A stretch of 37,473 nucleotides of DNA from Desulfobacterales bacterium (GTDB lineage Bacteria; Desulfobacterota; Desulfobacteria; Desulfobacterales; JAFDDL01), in NCBI GenBank assembly GCA_034003325.1, contig JAVEYW010000002.1, positions 278,189-315,661 of the forward strand, given 5' to 3'. The notes under the pieces were generated by a model. It was not told the DNA's origin and did no database searches. It saw nothing but the letters and a program-made list of their open reading frames with translations. Both the position numbers and the translations under genes were made by a program. Below, one piece after another: positions 34,094 through 37,473 of this stretch (its first letter is position 1; the number at the start of each line of letters is the position of its first letter).

Positions 34094-34596
34094 GTTTTTT
34101 TCCCTTCTTGGAGAGGCTTTATACCGGCGTTTCAGCACCAAAAGGCGCAGTCGTTGCCCATTATCATCGGGGGGGGGCCTAGTTCCTGCGCCACCAGCAG
34201 TTTTCATAACTGCGATTTGATAGGTGTCATATCAGAAAAACCCGTATTAAAGAAGCCTATTGGTTAGGATGGTGCTTAAGAAATTTTAGTTTTTCAATAA
34301 GTTATACACTTTTGATAATAATTACCATTAAAAATAATTAAATTATGATTAAAAGTCAAGACCAATTTTCAAAAAACAAAGCGGAATCAACAGCGCCGGG
34401 CGTTTAGACCATTGAACCTTGACTTAATAAATCTGAAGCGCTTATTCTAAATGAATCATTGTCCGGTATAACTTCGGCAATAAGGCGTCTTGTTGCTTGT
34501 TACAAGGGGAACAAGGCCCATTATGCCATATCAGCCGCCTTATTCAAAAGGACATAGGGCATAACCACCAACATTTATTAATTTAAGGAGGGACTT
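34094..34596. other. Divergent spacer between cooS and dodecin
   Basis: No gene. A Fur-box-like site lies at 34314-34332, and a dyad TGATA-N7-TATCA at 34218-34234. TTGACT (34419-34424), a 17-bp spacer and TTATTC (34442-34447) could be the dodecin promoter. Confidence 0.45.
34314..34332. promoter_or_regulatory. Fur-box-like sequence
   Basis: GATAATAATTACCATTAAA matches 14 of 19 positions of the classical Fur consensus. It lies ~220 bp upstream of cooS and ~265 bp upstream of the dodecin gene in an AT-rich stretch, so chance is not excluded. Confidence 0.3.
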
Positions 34597-34809
34597 ATGA
34601 GCAGCAGCGTCTATAAAGTCATTGAATTGGTTGGCACCAGCGCCACATCATGGGAAGATGCCGCTAAAAATGCCGTGGAAACCGCTGGAAAATCTCTTCG
34701 AGAGTTGAGAATCGCCGAAATTTCCAAACTGGACTTAAAAATCGAGGCCGGAAAGGTTGTTGCCTATCGCGCGCGGGTAAGCGTCTCCTTCAAATACGGC
34801 GCGGATTGA
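34597..34809 (+). CDS. Dodecin, flavin-binding storage protein
   Basis: 70 residues, the size of a dodecin. The sequence runs VYKVIELVGTSATSWEDAAKNAVETAGKSLRELRIAEISKLD, with the conserved SWEDA that precedes the helix and the Trp that stacks on flavin, ending in VSFKY. Dodecins form hollow dodecamers that bind riboflavin, FMN or FAD, buffering free flavin. TAAGGAGGG lies 7 bases before the ATG. A strong terminator follows, so it is monocistronic. Confidence 0.93.
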   Translation: MSSSVYKVIELVGTSATSWEDAAKNAVETAGKSLRELRIAEISKLDLKIEAGKVVAYRARVSVSFKYGAD

Positions 34810-34849
34810 TGTCATGCATCAAAACGGTTGGTCTTACCAACCAAGAATG

Positions 34850-34890
34850 CCGGGAAGGATTCCCCGTTGGGGTGCTTCCCGGTTTTTTTT
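34850..34890 (+). terminator. Rho-independent terminator after dodecin
   Basis: Stem CCGGGAAG (34850-34857) and CTTCCCGG (34875-34882), with an inner TCCCC/GGGG pairing, followed by eight Ts. Confidence 0.85.
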
Positions 34891-34932
34891 CCCGCAATCG
34901 CTTTATCTCGGCTTCCTGCGGGATTTTCGGGG

Positions 34933-35484
34933 TTATTTTTTTATCGCAACAAGGGATGCGATAGCGCGATCTTCTTCCCCATTCCCGGAAAGGGTTTCCC
35001 GGTAGTAAATAATCCTCAGCGGCAAAAACGCCCGCAGCAATTCATTCGGGCGAAGCATGTGCTCCCTGCGGTGTTCGTGGTCGCGAGCGGCATCCTCGTC
35101 CATCAAATATGTTTCAAAAATCAGAACGCCGCCCGGGACAAGGCTTTCCATAATCTGGGGGAATAGCCGGCGATGCAGAAAACGGACATTTAAAACAAGG
35201 CTGTATTGGTTCTCCGGAATATCAAAATCATCAAAATCAACACGGCGTGGCGTCACATTCCGGTATGTTTCAAGGCCGAGCAATGCCCGCTCTGAAATAT
35301 CCAACGCCTCCACCTGAAATCCCCGCTCAGCCAAAAACAGGCTGTTGCGGCCCTTGCCGGCGGCAATATCCAGGGCGCGGCCCACGGGGCCCGTTGAATA
35401 AAAGTCCTTGACAATGGCGGACGGGGCGCTCGGATATTGGCCCACCGCATATTTTTCATTCCATTTTTTTCGGTCTTGTTCCAA
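34933..35484 (-). CDS. Class I SAM-dependent methyltransferase (TehB-like)
   Basis: 183 residues. Motif I is ALDIAAGKGRNSLFLAERG, motif II is VEALDIS, and LVLNVRFLHRRLFPQIMESLVPGGVLIFETYL fits motifs IV-V. The pattern resembles TehB and thiol methyltransferase-like families that methylate tellurite or small thiols; the substrate cannot be told. TTG 35484 is the start, with AGGAGG ~10 bases upstream. It is divergent from ridA, with 177 bp between starts, and converges with dodecin. Confidence 0.85.
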   Translation of the reverse strand: MEQDRKKWNEKYAVGQYPSAPSAIVKDFYSTGPVGRALDIAAGKGRNSLFLAERGFQVEALDISERALLGLETYRNVTPRRVDFDDFDIPENQYSLVLNVRFLHRRLFPQIMESLVPGGVLIFETYLMDEDAARDHEHRREHMLRPNELLRAFLPLRIIYYRETLSGNGEEDRAIASLVAIKK

Positions 35485-35661
35485 ACGACACCGCCTCCTT
35501 TCGGGCTATTCGGGTTCTGATTATCCAAAATGGTAGTTTTTTTCGAAACCCTTTGTTTTCTTCCCGCCTTTGTGTCAATAGAGATACAGCGCTGAACCAA
35601 GCTTGGATTTGGCCTGATTATGGTGACCCCCGTCGTTGCGGAACAGGAGGAGGACATATTC

Positions 35662-36045
35662 ATGAAACGGGAAGCAATCAGCACAAGCAAAGCCCCGGCG
35701 GCCATCGGACCCTATTCACAGGCTATCGCCGCGGGTGATTTCGTATTTATAAGCGGCCAGATCGGTCTCGACCCGGCTACCGGCAAACTGATCAGCCCGG
35801 ACTTTGAGCTGCAAGCCAAACAAACGCTTGAAAACCTTCGGCAGATAGTTTTGGCTGCCGGATGCCAAATGAACCAGCTTGTCTCTGTAGACGTTTTTTT
35901 AAGCAACCTGGGGAATTTTTCCAAGTTCAATGAAATCTATTCCGAATTTTTTACGGCGCCCTACCCGGCTCGAGCCGCTGTCGAAGTTGGCAATCTGCCC
36001 AAGGGCAGTTGTGTTGAAATAAAGGCCATTTTGTTCAAGGGATAA
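35662..36045 (+). CDS. ridA: RidA family 2-iminobutanoate/2-iminopropanoate deaminase
   Basis: 127 residues. It has the RidA hallmarks: APAAIGPYSQA, FVFISGQIGLDP, the Arg of YPARAAVEV and LPKGSCVEIKAI. RidA hydrolyses reactive enamine/imine intermediates released by PLP enzymes such as threonine dehydratase, protecting other PLP enzymes from inactivation. The start is ATG 35662, with AGGAGGAGG ~9 bases upstream; the open frame begins 14 codons earlier without support. No threonine-catabolic gene lies nearby. It appears monocistronic. Confidence 0.95.
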   Translation: MKREAISTSKAPAAIGPYSQAIAAGDFVFISGQIGLDPATGKLISPDFELQAKQTLENLRQIVLAAGCQMNQLVSVDVFLSNLGNFSKFNEIYSEFFTAPYPARAAVEVGNLPKGSCVEIKAILFKG

Positions 36046-36349
36046 CCGGAAAAAGGCCGTTACGGCAAGTGCTTGAATGAAAATTTACCCATTGTGAGGG
36101 CCTTTTGCAAGGGTATCGTTTTTACTTGCAGGCCTGCCCTGTTTTTGGTTGAGTTGTTTTTACACCCGCCCCACGACCTTGCCAGAAAAGAATCCTTTAT
36201 AATACCAAGAAGTTGAATAAAAAAATCCGGTTGACATATTTTCAGAACGTGCTAAGGCTACCCTGCTGTTTGAATTTAAAAAACTCAAAGTGATTTCCTG
36301 TCAGCGGGATGGATAGGCGCGCTGAAATCCTGGAGAACCAATTAACACA
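36046..36349. other. Spacer between ridA and lnt
   Basis: No gene seen. TTGACA at 36231-36236 with TAAGGC 16 bp downstream (36253-36258) is a possible weak promoter for lnt. Confidence 0.4.
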
Positions 36350-37473
36350 TTGAAATTTATTCGATTTGAAAACCATGCCATCTTCTGGGCTGTTGTTAGT
36401 GGACTTGCGCTGACAGCCGCTTTTCCAAAAGCCGGAGTATCCTGGCTGGCATGGGGGGCGTTGGTGCCGCTTTTGGCCGCCGTTAAGGATAAGTCCGCCC
36501 GACAAAGTTTCGGCCTTGGCTTGATCGCAGGCTGTACCCATTATCTCACACTTGTTTACTGGCTGGCCGATACGATGAGAACCTTTGGGCAACTGCACTG
36601 GTTGGTTTGCCTGCCCGTTCTTTTTTTATTTGCCTTTTATCTGGCATTATATACGGCCGGGTTTGCCGTATTCATCAGCAGGGGTTGCAGGCACCCGGTT
36701 ATCCTCGGCGTTTTCGGTCCGGTGGGCTGGGTCGGGTTTGAATATATCAGAGCGGTTTTTCTCTCCGGATTTCCCTGGGAGATGCTCGGATACTCCCAGT
36801 ATCAGGTGTTGCCTATTATTCAGATCTCCGATATGTTTGGCGTGTACGGGGTATCGTTTCTGGTGGCCGTTGGAAACACCGCCCTGTTTCTAGTCTATCA
36901 GGCTGCACGCAGCGGTCATTGGCAGGGGAAACGCATTCAATTCAAGCATGCCGCATGGGTCGGTGTCTTTTTTTTCATCTTGCTTTTTCTGTCCTGGGGA
37001 TACGGCGAAAAAAGGATTGCAGATGTGGATCAACGGATTAGTGCCGCCCCGGCTCCGGAATTCGCTGTAATTCAGGGAAACATCGATCAGGCAAGCAAAT
37101 GGGATCCGGCTTTCCGGCTGCATACGCTTGAAAAATACATTTCGCTTTCCAGATTCACCGCGCAAAGGAACCCGGTACTAATCATCTGGCCTGAAACCGC
37201 CACTCCCTTCTATTTTATGGCGGAAAGCGATTATTCGCCGGGGTTGATTCAAGCTATTCGTGCAATGGGCTGTGATCATCTTATCGGCAGCCCCGCTTTT
37301 GAAAACAATGGGGGTGTGGTCAGTTATCGAAACCGGGCATATCTGGTGACTTCGGACGGTGACATCGCGGACCATTATGATAAAGCGCAACTGGTGCCGT
37401 TCGGGGAATATGTTCCTTTAAAAAGGTGGATGCCGTTTATCGGTAAAATTGTTGAGGCCGTGGGTGATTTTGA
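36350..37473 (+). CDS. lnt: Apolipoprotein N-acyltransferase, N-terminal part (partial)
   Basis: About 374 codons, open at the right edge. Several N-terminal membrane segments (WAVVSGLALTAAFPKAG, then LAWGALVPLLAAV and others up to ~residue 225) precede a periplasmic nitrilase-like domain with FAVIQGNIDQ, IIWPETATPF (catalytic Glu) and DHYDKAQLVPFGEYVP (catalytic Lys); the catalytic Cys would lie beyond the edge. Lnt adds the third acyl chain to lipoproteins, which the lipoprotein at 7276-7623 would need. The start is unclear: TTG 36350 is the best common start codon, with GGAG 14 bases upstream; an ATT at 36341 is better spaced but rare. An in-frame TGA lies at 36323. Confidence 0.92.
   Translation, partial: MKFIRFENHAIFWAVVSGLALTAAFPKAGVSWLAWGALVPLLAAVKDKSARQSFGLGLIAGCTHYLTLVYWLADTMRTFGQLHWLVCLPVLFLFAFYLALYTAGFAVFISRGCRHPVILGVFGPVGWVGFEYIRAVFLSGFPWEMLGYSQYQVLPIIQISDMFGVYGVSFLVAVGNTALFLVYQAARSGHWQGKRIQFKHAAWVGVFFFILLFLSWGYGEKRIADVDQRISAAPAPEFAVIQGNIDQASKWDPAFRLHTLEKYISLSRFTAQRNPVLIIWPETATPFYFMAESDYSPGLIQAIRAMGCDHLIGSPAFENNGGVVSYRNRAYLVTSDGDIADHYDKAQLVPFGEYVPLKRWMPFIGKIVEAVGDF

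Overview
The window (about 37.5 kb, no rRNA or tRNA seen) looks like chromosome from an anaerobic deltaproteobacterium (Desulfobacterota, probably a sulfate reducer or syntroph). This is inferred from gene content: a soluble heterodisulfide-reductase (Hdr) locus with HdrA fusions, MvhD and an FdhB/FrhB-like subunit, a Ni-Fe CO dehydrogenase (cooS), a heme-motif sensor kinase, two sites resembling sigma-54 promoters, and Gram-negative envelope genes.

Layout. 1-4.2 kb: 3' end of a type III-like restriction subunit, wrbA, and a membrane hybrid histidine kinase. 4.4-8.6 kb: cell-wall genes, namely a DacA-type carboxypeptidase with two LysM domains and two L,D-transpeptidases flanking a small Ala-rich lipoprotein with a C-terminal Arg-Lys, as in Braun's lipoprotein. 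8.7-16.8 kb: stress, metal and ligand-sensing genes (two tandem universal stress proteins, a ZIP transporter, a CBS protein, a DUF21-CBS membrane protein, a YkgJ-type cysteine-cluster protein, and a CBS protein between ~100-bp inverted repeats). A 780-bp gene-free stretch here (13.22-14.0 kb) carries a candidate small RNA on the minus strand. It has a near-perfect sigma-54 promoter, three upstream operator-like dyads, two identical TTCTCCTCCT motifs between hairpins, and a terminal hairpin with a U-rich tail. G-U wobbles in two stems exist only if the minus strand is transcribed.

16.9-30.9 kb, minus strand: one apparent nine-gene operon, read from the right as receiver protein, HdrA with an inserted GltD/NfnB-like NAD(P)H domain, MvhD, FdhB/FrhB-like protein, double HdrA with an inserted CheY-like receiver, HdrC, HdrB, heme-motif sensor kinase, receiver-histidine kinase. 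Three gene pairs overlap as ATGA. A sigma-54-like promoter precedes the first gene, with TGAAAC/GTTTCA repeats about 90-200 bp upstream. The arrangement suggests an electron-bifurcating Hdr complex wired into a phosphorelay, with HdrA itself a possible phosphorylation target. The domains are visible; the wiring is inference.

31-37.5 kb: birA (catalytic domain only), a stand-alone cooS, dodecin, a methyltransferase, ridA, and the 5' part of lnt running off the right edge.
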